Notes: generated from the sequence alone by a model not told the origin. DNA of 64,000 nt from Planctomycetota bacterium (GCA_029260795.1 JAJDCO010000054.1:62001-126000); one strand, 5' to 3'; shown: positions 9,601 through 18,959, numbered from the stretch's first letter. Program-made: numbers and translations.

Positions 9601-10929
9601 ATGCAGCTGATCGTCTCCGCATCCCTTGCGGCCCTGCGCAAGCAAGCCGCCGTGCTGTTGGGCGCCGACCGCATCCAGGGTCGGCTGGAGAGATTCGGGT
9701 GCTCGGTGGGGCCTCTCGAGCAATCGGTGCTCGCCGCGTGGGAGCGCCAGCTCCGCTCCAGCGACTCGACGACTTCTCCCGAGCTTCGAGCCGCTCCTCT
9801 CGGTCGACAGGTCGATGCCGAGCGGTCCTGGGAGGCGGCACTTCCATCGGCCCGCTGGGTTCGGCGGCGGTCGAGTGCCTATCCTCTCGACCTCGCGCTC
9901 GTCAGCATCGGCGAGGACGGTTCCTTGGGCCCGCTCCGACCCAAGGAGCGCTTCTTCTCGCCCCCGGAGACGACCGCTTCCAGCTCCCGATCCGCTTTCC
10001 TGACGGCCGATCGCCTTCTCGTGATCGCATCCGGCTCGGCCGTGGCCGAAGCCGTCGCGGCCGCGGTCGAGGGAGACATCGACGAGACTTGCCCGGCCTC
10101 AGGCCTTCGGCTCCATCCGAGCTGCACGCTGCTCATCGATGCGACGGCGGCTTCGCAGCTGACCGGTCGGCAACTCGAGCGCACACGGCCCGAGATCCAC
10201 GTATTCGATCCCAGAACCGTTCGCGACCGATCTTGGGTGGTGCTCTCACCTCATCCCGATGACACCTCGGTCTCCTGTGGCGGTCTCATCGATCAAGTCG
10301 CCGATCACAATCGTGTCGTCTCGTTCTTGATGTGCTCCGGCCATCATGCCGACATTCCCGGCACGCGTTCGCCCGCTCAGCGACGGCGCATTCGCCTCGC
10401 CGAAGCCGAGGCCGAAGGCAAGGTGCTCCGCGCGGACGTCGTGTCCCTGGATCTCCAATTCTACGATCATCGATATCAGTACTTGGGGGACGACGCGGCT
10501 CGCCTCGCGGAGGGCTTGCATCATCACGAGGCCGATGTCGTCTTGGTGCCCTCGATTCGAGATCAACACCCGGCCCATCGCATTACCCGCATCCTGGCCC
10601 TCGAGGCCCTGCGCCGCTACGTGCGGGACCATCGCCCCGCAGGCGGTGTCGAGCTCTGGGGCTTCGAGGGACCGTGGGGTATCTTCGATCGCTTGGACTT
10701 CAACGTCGTCGTCCCAGTGCCCGAGACGGCACATCGGGCCAAGATCCGCGCGCTGCGCAAGCACCGCTCGCAAATCGAGCGGCTCCCCTACGATCGTGCA
10801 GCGGCCTACTTCTCACAGTATCGATCGCTCGTGGTCCCCGAGCTTCGGCTCGCCAGCTATGGGCAACGCGCTCGAGCGTTGGGCCCTCATGTCGAGCTCT
10901 TCGATCGCGAACGGCTCCGGTTCGGTTGA
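9601..10929 (+). CDS. Degenerate NagB-like domain fused to PIG-L/LmbE deacetylase
   Basis: A 442-residue fusion. The C-terminal half is a zinc-dependent PIG-L/LmbE N-deacetylase: the HPDD motif is at His218-Asp221 and the later metal His is in DQHPAH (323-326). Known members remove acetyl groups from N-acetylglucosaminides. The N-terminal ~200 residues resemble the second half of glucosamine-6-phosphate deaminase NagB: IGEDG near 103-107, then VIASGS, AVEGDI, CPASGLRLHP and LLIDATAAS in NagB order. The NagB active-site histidine after DG is replaced by serine, and the N-terminal sugar-phosphate-binding half is reduced or lost, so deaminase activity is unlikely. A NagB-PIG-L order is known from longer bifunctional proteins of Bacteroidetes. 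The ATG is the only sensible start after the fabI stop. Confidence 0.8.
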   Translation: MQLIVSASLAALRKQAAVLLGADRIQGRLERFGCSVGPLEQSVLAAWERQLRSSDSTTSPELRAAPLGRQVDAERSWEAALPSARWVRRRSSAYPLDLALVSIGEDGSLGPLRPKERFFSPPETTASSSRSAFLTADRLLVIASGSAVAEAVAAAVEGDIDETCPASGLRLHPSCTLLIDATAASQLTGRQLERTRPEIHVFDPRTVRDRSWVVLSPHPDDTSVSCGGLIDQVADHNRVVSFLMCSGHHADIPGTRSPAQRRRIRLAEAEAEGKVLRADVVSLDLQFYDHRYQYLGDDAARLAEGLHHHEADVVLVPSIRDQHPAHRITRILALEALRRYVRDHRPAGGVELWGFEGPWGIFDRLDFNVVVPVPETAHRAKIRALRKHRSQIERLPYDRAAAYFSQYRSLVVPELRLASYGQRARALGPHVELFDRERLRFG

Positions 10930-11042
10930 TCTTCAAAAAAGGCTTCCTCGTGAGACATTCGCGGGAAACCTTTCGGGCCGCCCCCGGTTCACCAGCCCGA
11001 GCTGACGATCGCCCACCCCACTCGAGGCCCTTCGACGAACCG

Positions 11043-11678
11043 ATGACAGATCCGCTTTCCTGTCAAGATGACCCGCCCCTCTCCTCAGCCGAAGCGGCCG
11101 AGGACGTTCGACTGATGCTGCGGGTGCGTTTGGGTGACGTCACCGCGTTCGAGGCGCTCGTGCGGCGTCATCTCGATCCGGTTCGCCGCTTTCTCTTCCG
11201 CTGGCTCGGCGAGCGCGAGACCGCGGAGGACCTCGCTCAGGAGGTCTTCCTCCGCGCTTTCCGTGCTCGGGCTCGATACCGCCCCACGGCCAAGTTCACC
11301 ACTTGGCTTTTCACGATCGCCGTCAACCTGGCGCGCACTCAGGCAAGGCGACGTCAGCGGCACCCGGTGCGCCCCGCTCGCGGTGGCGACGTTCCCCCCG
11401 AACAGCCGACGACCCGTGACGGGCCCGCGACCCTCCTGGGTCGGCAGGAAAGGGCCGAGCAGATTCGGGCTGCCGTGGCCGCACTCCCGCCCGGAATGCG
11501 CACGCCCCTCGTCCTGAGCTTCTACCAAGGCCTGCGTTATCGAGAGATCGCGGACATCCTCGGCTGTACCGAAAACGCCGTGAAGCTTCGCCTACTGAGG
11601 GCCCGTCAGGCCTTACAAGAGCGTTTGGCCGGCTGGGTGACTCCTTCACGTGACGGAGAGATGGATCATGGAATCTGA
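11043..11678 (+). CDS. RNA polymerase sigma factor, ECF (sigma-70) family
   Basis: A 211-residue sigma factor with only regions 2 and 4. Region 2 shows FEALVRRHLDPVRRFLFRW, then AEDLAQEVFLRAFR and TWLFTIAVNLARTQARR. Region 4 carries LPPGMRTPLVLSFYQGLRYREIA and the helix-turn-helix ending in NAVKLRLLRARQAL. The frame is open well upstream, but this ATG puts region 2 at the normal distance from the N-terminus. Its end overlaps the anti-sigma gene, the usual arrangement for an ECF factor held inactive by its neighbour. The signal and regulon are unknown. Confidence 0.92.
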   Translation: MTDPLSCQDDPPLSSAEAAEDVRLMLRVRLGDVTAFEALVRRHLDPVRRFLFRWLGERETAEDLAQEVFLRAFRARARYRPTAKFTTWLFTIAVNLARTQARRRQRHPVRPARGGDVPPEQPTTRDGPATLLGRQERAEQIRAAVAALPPGMRTPLVLSFYQGLRYREIADILGCTENAVKLRLLRARQALQERLAGWVTPSRDGEMDHGI

Positions 11679-12144
11679 CCATGCCTGGTACTGCGAGCGC
11701 CTCGTCGCTTGGAGAGACGGCGAGCTCGATGCGATCGAGGCGAAGCGCGTCGATCGACATTGCCATGAGTGCGAAGAGTGCTCCGCCCATGTCGCCCGTC
11801 TAGCGCTCATCGAGCAATGGCTCTCCGCAGCCGACACGATTCCGCCTGCGTCTCCCGAAGAGATCGAGCAGACATTGGCGGCCGTCGAAGCCGAGGTGGC
11901 TCTGAGCCCGATGGAGTCGTTCTTCTGGCGCTCGCCTGGAATGACCCCGGCGCTCGCGGCCGCCGCGTTGCTGGTGACGATCGGCGCGGGATGGCTACTG
12001 CACGGCACGACACCCAATAACCGCCAAGCTGTTCACGACCTCGAGGTGATCGGGGCGCTGGACGTGCTTCTCGTGCCGGGAATCGTTGAGAATCCGGAGA
12101 CGCTCGAAGCCGCCACCCTCTTTGTCGACGAAGTGGTCGAATGA
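11668..12144 (+). CDS. Zinc-finger anti-sigma factor, membrane-anchored
   Basis: A 158-residue protein with an N-terminal zf-HC2 motif (His31, Cys35, Cys38, with Cys32 and His33 between), the hallmark of zinc-binding anti-sigma domains that clamp ECF sigma factors in the cytoplasm. A single membrane segment lies near residues 90-108 (LAAAALLVTIGAGWLL), followed by a short outside tail. The ATG at this position has GGAGAG seven bases upstream. An in-frame ATG 18 bases earlier is possible. The start lies inside the sigma gene and its stop overlaps the next ATG (ATGA), so the three genes are translationally coupled. Confidence 0.85.
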   Translation: MESDHAWYCERLVAWRDGELDAIEAKRVDRHCHECEECSAHVARLALIEQWLSAADTIPPASPEEIEQTLAAVEAEVALSPMESFFWRSPGMTPALAAAALLVTIGAGWLLHGTTPNNRQAVHDLEVIGALDVLLVPGIVENPETLEAATLFVDEVVE

Positions 12145-12704
12145 GCCATCCGACCCCGATCGCGCGACGGATCGCCCGACGGCGCCAAATCTGGACCGGC
12201 GTCTTCGCGTTGTGGATCGCCACCGGATTGGGCTTCATCCTCGGTCGAGTCACTCGCCCCGCCCAAGCTTCGGCCATCCCACTACAAGAGGTCGCTCCGG
12301 AAAGGCTCGCCCGCTGGATCCAGCTGTCCGAAGTGGAGCGTCGTGACTTTCGCAGGCTGTATCGGCGATTCCTTCGGCATGACACCGAAAAGCGTGAGCT
12401 GATCCGCGGAGTGGCTCAGAAGTATGCCGGGTTGCCCGAAGAGCAACGCGAAGTCGTGATCGGATGGCTCGAGCGATTTGAAGCGTTGTCCCGTCGAGAT
12501 CGGCAGGCCCTCCAGCCCGTGCTTCGACGTCATCAGCGTCGATTCCTCGAGGGAAGCTCTCGTCCCTGGGTCCGGTTCCAGGAGCTCCGCCGGCTGTCCC
12601 CGATCGAGCGCCGGCGACGCCTCGCGCGACAAGAGCGTTGGAGCCAGCTCAGCGAGGTGCAGCGGCGCCTCTTCGAGCAGGTGATCTTCGGCAACGATCT
12701 CTGA
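12141..12704 (+). CDS. Small membrane-anchored protein of the sigma operon, DUF3106-like
   Basis: A 187-residue protein with an N-terminal membrane segment (VFALWIATGLGFILG, about 22-36) followed by an arginine-rich helical domain of repeated short segments: WIQLSEVERRDFRR, then LSPIERRRRLARQE and WSQLSEVQRR. This pattern is like DUF3106 or periplasmic Zra/CpxP-type helical proteins, a low-confidence resemblance. Being the third gene of a sigma/anti-sigma operon suggests a part in sensing or in the envelope response. ATGA overlap with the anti-sigma gene supports the start. Confidence 0.7.
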   Translation: MSHPTPIARRIARRRQIWTGVFALWIATGLGFILGRVTRPAQASAIPLQEVAPERLARWIQLSEVERRDFRRLYRRFLRHDTEKRELIRGVAQKYAGLPEEQREVVIGWLERFEALSRRDRQALQPVLRRHQRRFLEGSSRPWVRFQELRRLSPIERRRRLARQERWSQLSEVQRRLFEQVIFGNDL

Positions 12705-12848
12705 GCGATCTGCCACCCGATCTCAATTCTCTCTTCTGAAAATCCAGATCGCCTCGCGTGCCGAAATCGATCCACGTACTAGTTGCGTGCAAGAAAAGCG
12801 CCGAGGTCAGGCTCTCTCTCCGACGTTGCCCTCTCGGCTCACAAATCA

Positions 12849-12877
12849 TTGACAGAAGCCGAGTAGCAGCATAGTAT
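12849..12877 (+). promoter_or_regulatory. Sigma-70-type promoter of the TolC-MacAB operon
   Basis: A perfect TTGACA -35 box (12849-12854), exactly 17 bases of spacer, then TAGTAT (12872-12877, five of six matches to TATAAT). It lies about 50 bases upstream of the first ATG of the efflux operon, in the right orientation. It is the best promoter match I found in the window. Confidence 0.75.
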
Positions 12878-12927
12878 TAGCCTCCATCTCGCCCGATGGA
12901 TGCTCGGATATCACGCCAGGAGAGAGA

Positions 12928-14838
12928 ATGCAGGCACGGAGGAGGAGGCCGCTCGGCGGCCCGGAGTGGGTCCTCATTGGCCTCGCCGGCATAACTACAT
13001 TTTCCGTCATGGGTTGCTCTACGAGCAGCTACCGTGCGGATGCCGACAGCGAGGTCTATCGGATCATCGAAGAGAAGCAAGAGGAAGGCCTCGGACAAGC
13101 GCACATCTTCTCGATCGATCGACCGGAAGAGACGGCGCGTGATCGGATTCGGGCTCTCCTCGAGCGCAATCGGTTCGAGACTCTCGGTCAGAAGCTGATT
13201 CGTGAGATCGATGAGGACGCCAGTCCTTCGGAGCGCGCTGAGGCATCCGATTCCGAGTCGGTCGGCGGAGAAGCGGAGCAGGATCGGCTCGACGAGAAGG
13301 GGCCTTGGAGCGGCCGAACCGCCTCTCAGCAGGCCGAGACCTCGAATCGAGAAGACTCCGATTCCGCGAACCCTCCGCAAGATTCCGAGGAGACGGCGGA
13401 GGAGGCTGCGCTGCTCACTCTGAGCTTGCGAGATTGCCTGGAGATCGCTGCCGAGAACAGCCGGCCTTTCCAGGACCAACGAGAGCGGGTCTACCTGACG
13501 GTGCTGAATCTCACGCAGCAGCGCTGGAACTTCGGCATTCAGCACTTGGGATTCTTGTCGAGCCGCTGGATCTACTCGGGCAAGGATGCGAAAGGCAACG
13601 ACATTCAGCAGGTGTCCGTCGACCCGAACTACACCTTGAGCAAGCGTTTCGAGCAGGGCGCCTCGATCGCCCTCAACCTCGGGGCTTCTTTGGTGCGCAC
13701 CATCACGGGCGGCGGCTCGGACACGGACGTCTCGCTGCTCGGTCTGTCGATGACTCAACCGCTCATGCGTGGCTCGGGCGCGGTCGCCAGTGAGCCACTC
13801 ACGCAAGCCGAGCGAGACGCGATCTACGCCGTACGCACTTTCGAGCGCTTCAAGAAGACGCTCGCCGTCCAGATCTCATCGGACTTCTATCGAGTGCTTC
13901 AGTCCTTGGATCAGGTCGACAATGAGCGGCGCAATCTCGAGCAGCTCAATCTCTCGCTCGCTCGCTCCGAAGCCCTTGCTCGCGCTGGGCGGCTCCCGGA
14001 GTTCGAAGTCGATCAGACCCGCCAGCAGGTCCTTTCCGCGCGCGATCGCTTGATCCAAGCGCGGGTGACCTTCCAATCCTCGCTCGATCAGTTCAAGGTC
14101 ACGCTGGGGTTGTCTCCCGACGCGCCCGTCGATCTCGACCGAGGCGAGCTGGCCGGGTTGCCCGATCCCACCGACGAGGCACTGGCTGTGACGAAGGAGT
14201 CGGCGGTTCGCATCGCCCTCCGCACACGCCTGGATCTCCAGAACACGCGCGACTTCGTCGTCGACGCGGAGCGCAAAGTCGACGTCGCCGCCGATGGCTT
14301 GCGCACTGAGCTGAATCTGGTCGCTTCTGCCGATGTCTCGAGCCGTCGCAGCAAGCTGGGCGAGCTCCGTTTCGACGAGGCCTCCTATCGCGCCGGCTTC
14401 GATCTCGACCTTCCCCTCAATCGGCTGCCAGAACGTAATTCGTACCGAAGCGCGCTGATCAGCCTCCGTGCCGCGGCGCGCGACGCCACTCTGCAAGAGG
14501 ACCAGATCTCGCTCGACATCCGAGACTCGATCCGCACGCTCGAGCGCTCTCGAGAGTCGATCACGATTCGAAAGAACGCCGTCGATCTGGCGAGCCGCCG
14601 TGTCGAATCCACGAAGCTCTTGCTCGAGGCCGGCCGGGTGACCTCGCGTGACCTGCTCGAAAGTCAGCAGGCTTTGGTCGATTCGGAAAACTCGCTGATC
14701 CGGGCCCGAGTCGATTACTACGTCAATCAGATTTCGCTCCTCCGGGACCTCGAGATTCTCTCGATCGAGCCGGGCGGACTGAACATTCAAAACGATCTCG
14801 ATGAGTTGGAGTCGCTGACTGATGTCAACCCCGAGTAA
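12928..14838 (+). CDS. TolC-family outer-membrane efflux lipoprotein
   Basis: A 636-residue outer-membrane channel component. The signal sequence ends in the lipobox VMGC (Cys30), so the mature protein is probably lipid-anchored. Residues ~45-165 are an acidic, low-complexity region that ordinary TolC proteins lack. From ~170 on come the two long helical OEP repeats, seen as LTLSLRDCLEIAAENS, SLARSEALARAGRLPEFEVDQ and, in the second half, TKLLLEAGRVTSRDLLESQ. With the adaptor and transporter downstream it would span periplasm and outer membrane. AGGAG five bases before the ATG supports the start. It overlaps the next gene by 17 bases. Confidence 0.88.
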   Translation: MQARRRRPLGGPEWVLIGLAGITTFSVMGCSTSSYRADADSEVYRIIEEKQEEGLGQAHIFSIDRPEETARDRIRALLERNRFETLGQKLIREIDEDASPSERAEASDSESVGGEAEQDRLDEKGPWSGRTASQQAETSNREDSDSANPPQDSEETAEEAALLTLSLRDCLEIAAENSRPFQDQRERVYLTVLNLTQQRWNFGIQHLGFLSSRWIYSGKDAKGNDIQQVSVDPNYTLSKRFEQGASIALNLGASLVRTITGGGSDTDVSLLGLSMTQPLMRGSGAVASEPLTQAERDAIYAVRTFERFKKTLAVQISSDFYRVLQSLDQVDNERRNLEQLNLSLARSEALARAGRLPEFEVDQTRQQVLSARDRLIQARVTFQSSLDQFKVTLGLSPDAPVDLDRGELAGLPDPTDEALAVTKESAVRIALRTRLDLQNTRDFVVDAERKVDVAADGLRTELNLVASADVSSRRSKLGELRFDEASYRAGFDLDLPLNRLPERNSYRSALISLRAAARDATLQEDQISLDIRDSIRTLERSRESITIRKNAVDLASRRVESTKLLLEAGRVTSRDLLESQQALVDSENSLIRARVDYYVNQISLLRDLEILSIEPGGLNIQNDLDELESLTDVNPE

Positions 14839-16855
14839 GGGAAACCGGAAGAAGTCACGAGCCCGCTGGGCCATTCCGATCGTGTTGATCGCTCTCACGC
14901 TCGGCATTGGTGGCGCCTACGTGATACTCGGAGGCGAATCCACCGAGGACCAGACGATCGCGACCCTGAAGGTCGAACCGATCGACCTCACGATCTCACT
15001 GGTCGAAGGCGGGAGCTTGCGGGCTCCCAAGTCCTTCGACGTCACGTCGCCCATCGAAGGATCCGCGACCATCCTCAGCCTGGCCGAGGAAGGCTCCTAC
15101 GTCAAAAAGGGCGAGCTCCTGGTCGAGCTCGACGTCTCCGGCAAGGCCGATGACCTGACCCGGCAGGAGATCGCGGTCAAGAACGCCGATGCGTCCTGGA
15201 CAGAAGCGCGCGAGAGCCTCGAGATCCAATCCAACATCAATGCGAGCAACGAGCGCGAGGCCGAGCTGGCCTTGGAGTTCGCTCGCACGGACCTTCGCAA
15301 GTTCCTCGGCGAGGCACTGGCGATGAAGATCGACGAGCTGGCAGCCGGTGACTCTGGTCTAGGACTGAAATCGTCCGACCGGGTGCTCCGAAAGTTTCTG
15401 ATGTCCGATCTCGAGTCGAAGATCAGCCCTCCGGGTCCTGCCGATACGCCCGAGAATCCCGATGACGCGAAGGCGACCCAGACGCCCGAGTACGACGTCC
15501 AGCTCGACTACGAAGGTGAGTGGGGACAACAGCGGCGATCCGCCGAGACGGACATCAAGATCGCGACCGAGGAGCTCACTCGAGCCGCCACTCGGGTGAA
15601 CTTCACGCGAGAGCTCGAAAGCCAAGGCTACGTTACCTCCGACGAGCTCATCGCGGATCAGCTCGCCTACACCCGACGCCAGATCGATCTCGAGCTCTCC
15701 TACAGCAAGCAGCAAGTGCTGCTCGACTATACGGGGCCGAGCTCACTCAAACGCTTCCTCGCAGACGTCGCCAAGACCAAGGACGAGCTCGAGCGCGCGA
15801 CGCGAAAGTCGACCGCGGAGCTCGCCAAGGCCCAGGCCAACCTCGATGCCAAAGAAGCCGTGCGCCGGCTCGAGAAAGAGCAGTACGAGGATCTGCAGAT
15901 GCAGATCAACTCCTCCAAGATCTATGCTCCTTTCGACGGCTTGGTCGTCTATGCGACGAACAGCCGAGGCGGACGCGGTCGCGACGAGCGTCCGCTCGAG
16001 GTCGGTTCCGATGTGCGCGAGCGTCAGCTGATCCTCAGCATCCCGGACGCTTCCATCATGATCGCTGATACCAAGATCCACGAGTCCGCTCTCGCCAAGG
16101 TGCGCTCCGGGCTCGGGGCACTCATCACCATCGATGCCCTGGAGGGCAAGCCCCTGCCCGGCCGTGTGTCCAAGGTCGGCATCTTGCCAGACAGCCAATC
16201 CTCCTGGCTCAACCCCGACCTCAAGGTCTACCCGGCCGAGGTGACGATCGAGGCCGAGACCCAAGCGCTCCGTCCCGGCATGTCTTGCAGTGTCGAGATT
16301 CTCGTCAATCGACTCGAGCAAGTGTTGGCGGTACCGCTGTACTCCGTCTTCCGCCGAGGCCGCGTCAACTACGTATTGATCAAGAAGGCCTTGGGTGAGA
16401 TCGAGGCTCGCGTGGTCGAGGTCGGATTGAACAACGACAAGATGATCCACATCACCTCGGGTCTCGAGAGTGGCGAGGTCGTCCTGCTCGGGCGCCCCGA
16501 GGGCGCCCCGACTCCAGCCGGTGTGGAAGCCGCCCAGGACGACTCGGCCGACTTCAGCCAGTTCCCAGATGCCTTGCAGCCGGTGCCACCAGGCCGGCTG
16601 GCGCCGGGTGGTGCCGGGGAGAGTCGATCGGAAGGGCCAGGCGGCTCCGATGGAGCCGGTGCCCCCGGCGGCATGGATCCGGCCGAGATGAAGCGTCGCT
16701 TCGAGAACATGTCCGAGGAAGACAAGGCGAAGCTTCGGGATCGCATGCGCAAGAACGGAGACGGCGCCGGCGGCGGGCGGCGTGGCGAAGGCGGTTCTCG
16801 CGGAGGGCGAGGCGGCGGCAGCCGCGGCGGCGAGAGGAGCAGCGGTGAGAAGTGA
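14822..16855 (+). CDS. MacA/HlyD-type periplasmic adaptor protein
   Basis: A 677-residue membrane-fusion protein with one N-terminal membrane anchor (about 14-36). A lipoyl half-motif follows (IEGSATILSLAEEGSYVKKGELLVELD), then a very long helical hairpin from ~100 to 360 and the second lipoyl half (IYAPFDGLVVYA). The beta-barrel and membrane-proximal domains include GRVSKVG and RPGMSCSVEILVNRL. The coiled coil is longer than in E. coli MacA (about 370 residues in total), which may reflect a wide periplasm. From ~575 the protein ends in an unusual Gly/Arg/Ser-rich tail with several RGG-type triplets. It overlaps the MacB ATPase gene by 11 bases. Confidence 0.88.
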   Translation: MSTPSKGNRKKSRARWAIPIVLIALTLGIGGAYVILGGESTEDQTIATLKVEPIDLTISLVEGGSLRAPKSFDVTSPIEGSATILSLAEEGSYVKKGELLVELDVSGKADDLTRQEIAVKNADASWTEARESLEIQSNINASNEREAELALEFARTDLRKFLGEALAMKIDELAAGDSGLGLKSSDRVLRKFLMSDLESKISPPGPADTPENPDDAKATQTPEYDVQLDYEGEWGQQRRSAETDIKIATEELTRAATRVNFTRELESQGYVTSDELIADQLAYTRRQIDLELSYSKQQVLLDYTGPSSLKRFLADVAKTKDELERATRKSTAELAKAQANLDAKEAVRRLEKEQYEDLQMQINSSKIYAPFDGLVVYATNSRGGRGRDERPLEVGSDVRERQLILSIPDASIMIADTKIHESALAKVRSGLGALITIDALEGKPLPGRVSKVGILPDSQSSWLNPDLKVYPAEVTIEAETQALRPGMSCSVEILVNRLEQVLAVPLYSVFRRGRVNYVLIKKALGEIEARVVEVGLNNDKMIHITSGLESGEVVLLGRPEGAPTPAGVEAAQDDSADFSQFPDALQPVPPGRLAPGGAGESRSEGPGGSDGAGAPGGMDPAEMKRRFENMSEEDKAKLRDRMRKNGDGAGGGRRGEGGSRGGRGGGSRGGERSSGEK

Positions 16856-17606
16856 GATACTGACCGCGACCTCGAGAGACACTCAGAGCACTCCCCAACC
16901 GATCGTGCAGATTGAGCATCTCCAAAAGCACTACCAGATGGGTGACACCATCGTGCGCGCGCTCGAGGATATCAGCTTTACGATGCTGACGGGCGAGTTC
17001 TGGTCGATCATGGGTCCATCCGGTTCTGGCAAGTCGACGCTTCTCAACCTGCTCGGTTGCCTCGATCAGCCGACCGACGGGCTGTATCGACTGGGTGGAA
17101 TCGACGTCTCGGAGATGGATGACGATGAGCTGTCCGAGATCCGGAACGAGCGCATCGGATTCATCTTCCAGTCGTTCAACCTCATTCAACAGCTCACGGT
17201 GCTCGAGAACATCGAGGTGCCGCTCTTCTACATGGGTTGGGACCCGACCGACAGCCGCGACCGCGCCCAAGAGCTCGCGGAGAAGGTCGGTCTCGGTGAT
17301 CGGGCCGGACACCGCCCTCGCGAGCTCTCCGGCGGTCAGCAGCAGCGAGTGGCGATCGCGCGTGCCATGGCCAATGACCCGTTGATCCTCCTGGCGGACG
17401 AGCCGACGGGCAACCTCGATTCGAAGACCGAGGCCGAGATCCTCGCGATGCTCCAGGAGCTGAACGAACAAGGGAAGACCGTGATCGTCGTCACCCACGA
17501 GCTCAAGGTGGCCGAGATCGCGAACTGGAACTTGAGCATGCGGGACGGTCTCATCGACGCCGTCAGAGGACCTGAGGATTCGGATCGAAGCAGGTGGCAA
17601 GGATGA
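16845..17606 (+). CDS. MacB-type ABC transporter ATPase
   Basis: A 253-residue ATP-binding subunit of the MacB/LolD type. Visible motifs are Walker A GPSGSGKST (57-65), the Q-loop FIFQSFNLI, signature LSGGQQQRVAIARA, Walker B LILLADEPTGNLD and the switch histidine in VVTHE. Membrane domains are on a separate polypeptide, unlike E. coli MacB, which is a fusion. The GTG start has AGGAG five bases upstream. An open frame further 5' only covers the adaptor's Gly/Arg-rich tail in another frame. The stop overlaps the permease ATG. Confidence 0.93.
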   Translation: MRSEILTATSRDTQSTPQPIVQIEHLQKHYQMGDTIVRALEDISFTMLTGEFWSIMGPSGSGKSTLLNLLGCLDQPTDGLYRLGGIDVSEMDDDELSEIRNERIGFIFQSFNLIQQLTVLENIEVPLFYMGWDPTDSRDRAQELAEKVGLGDRAGHRPRELSGGQQQRVAIARAMANDPLILLADEPTGNLDSKTEAEILAMLQELNEQGKTVIVVTHELKVAEIANWNLSMRDGLIDAVRGPEDSDRSRWQG

Positions 17607-18898
17607 GCGCGAGTCGCTACTGGCGCACGGTCCGATTGGGACTGAAGAGTCTCGCCCTGCACAAGCTCCGTTCCGGCCTCACGGTATTGGGCATCGTCTT
17701 CGGTGTCTGCTCGGTGATCGCCATGCTCTCGATCGGCGAGGGGGCGAGCTGGGAGGCGCAGGAGCAGATCAAGGCGCTCGGCTCGACGAACATCATCGTC
17801 GACAGCGTCCAACCGCCCGAGAACCAGTCGGCTTCGGCGGAGCGCTCGCGGGTCGTGGATTATGGGCTGAGGTACAAGGACGCCGAACGGATCCAAGAGA
17901 CGATCCCAGAGGTCAGCGTCGTCATCCCGGTGCGTCAGATCGAGAAAGACCTGTGGCATTTGCAACGAAGAAGTCGGGGCGTCGTTAAGGGCACTCTCCC
18001 CTATTACTTCGGACTCGGCCGCTTCGAGCTGCAGGAAGGTCGCTACCTGACCGACACCGACGTCGAGACGCACGCCAACGTCGGCGTGCTCGGCTCGGCG
18101 GCCGCTCGCGACTTGTTCCCGTTCGAGAACCCGATCGGCAAGCTGATCCGGGTGGGAACCGATCCCTTTCGAGTGGTCGGCGTGCTGCGCGAGAAAGCGG
18201 CCGCCTCGGCCAAGGATACGGGCAGCGAGATCATCGAAGAGACCGGCTACGACTTCTACATTCCGCTCCCGACCGCCCAGGACTGGTTCGGAGAGCTGAT
18301 CGTGAAGGTCAGCTCGGGAAGCCGCGACATGGAGCGCGTCGAGCTCCATCGCCTCCAGATCCAGATCGAAGGGGATCACGAGAATCTCGAGGCGGCGGTC
18401 GACCGCACAGCCTCGGCACTGCGAACGATGCTCGAGCGGCATCACCCCGATGTCGACTACCGGATTACCGTTCCGCTGGAGCTCTTGAGAAGCGCTCGCG
18501 CGACCAAGCGCATCTTCAACATCGTCCTGGGCTCGATCGCCGGCATCTCGCTGCTGGTCGGCGGAATCGGCATCATGAACATCATGCTCGCCTCGGTGAC
18601 CGAGCGCACCCGCGAGATCGGCGTCCGCCGGGCGCTCGGCGCCAAGCGCAAGCACGTGATCTCGCAGTTCCTCATCGAGACGGTCGTCCTCTCGGTCGGT
18701 GGCGGCCTGCTCGGCATCGTGCTGGGCATCATCATCCCCCAGCTCGTGACGGCCTTCTCCGATATGAAGACCATCATCACGCCCTTCTCGCTGATCCTCT
18801 CCTTCGGCATCTCGGGACTGGTCGGCGTGCTGTTCGGCATCTACCCGGCGTGGCGAGCGGCCAACATGGACCCGATCGAAGCCCTGCGCCACGAGTGA
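17603..18898 (+). CDS. MacB-type ABC transporter permease
   Basis: A 431-residue integral membrane protein. The N-terminal membrane helix (LTVLGIVFGVCSVIAMLSI) is followed by a MacB periplasmic core domain of ~230 residues. A C-terminal FtsX domain with three membrane helices carries the family stretch INIMLASVTERTREIGVRRALGAK (written here from its variant GIMNIMLASVTE and ALGAKRKH) and ends in PAWRAANMDPIEALRHE. It completes the tripartite TolC-MacA-MacB exporter, which in known cases moves lipoproteins, peptides or macrolides. The ATG inside the ATGA overlap is preferred over a GTG nine bases earlier. Confidence 0.93.
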   Translation: MSASRYWRTVRLGLKSLALHKLRSGLTVLGIVFGVCSVIAMLSIGEGASWEAQEQIKALGSTNIIVDSVQPPENQSASAERSRVVDYGLRYKDAERIQETIPEVSVVIPVRQIEKDLWHLQRRSRGVVKGTLPYYFGLGRFELQEGRYLTDTDVETHANVGVLGSAAARDLFPFENPIGKLIRVGTDPFRVVGVLREKAAASAKDTGSEIIEETGYDFYIPLPTAQDWFGELIVKVSSGSRDMERVELHRLQIQIEGDHENLEAAVDRTASALRTMLERHHPDVDYRITVPLELLRSARATKRIFNIVLGSIAGISLLVGGIGIMNIMLASVTERTREIGVRRALGAKRKHVISQFLIETVVLSVGGGLLGIVLGIIIPQLVTAFSDMKTIITPFSLILSFGISGLVGVLFGIYPAWRAANMDPIEALRHE

Positions 18899-18959
18899 CC
18901 GACCGCGCAGCAAGGCCGTGGCTGCCTTTGGACGCCCTCATCGGCCCAGTGGCTGACTC

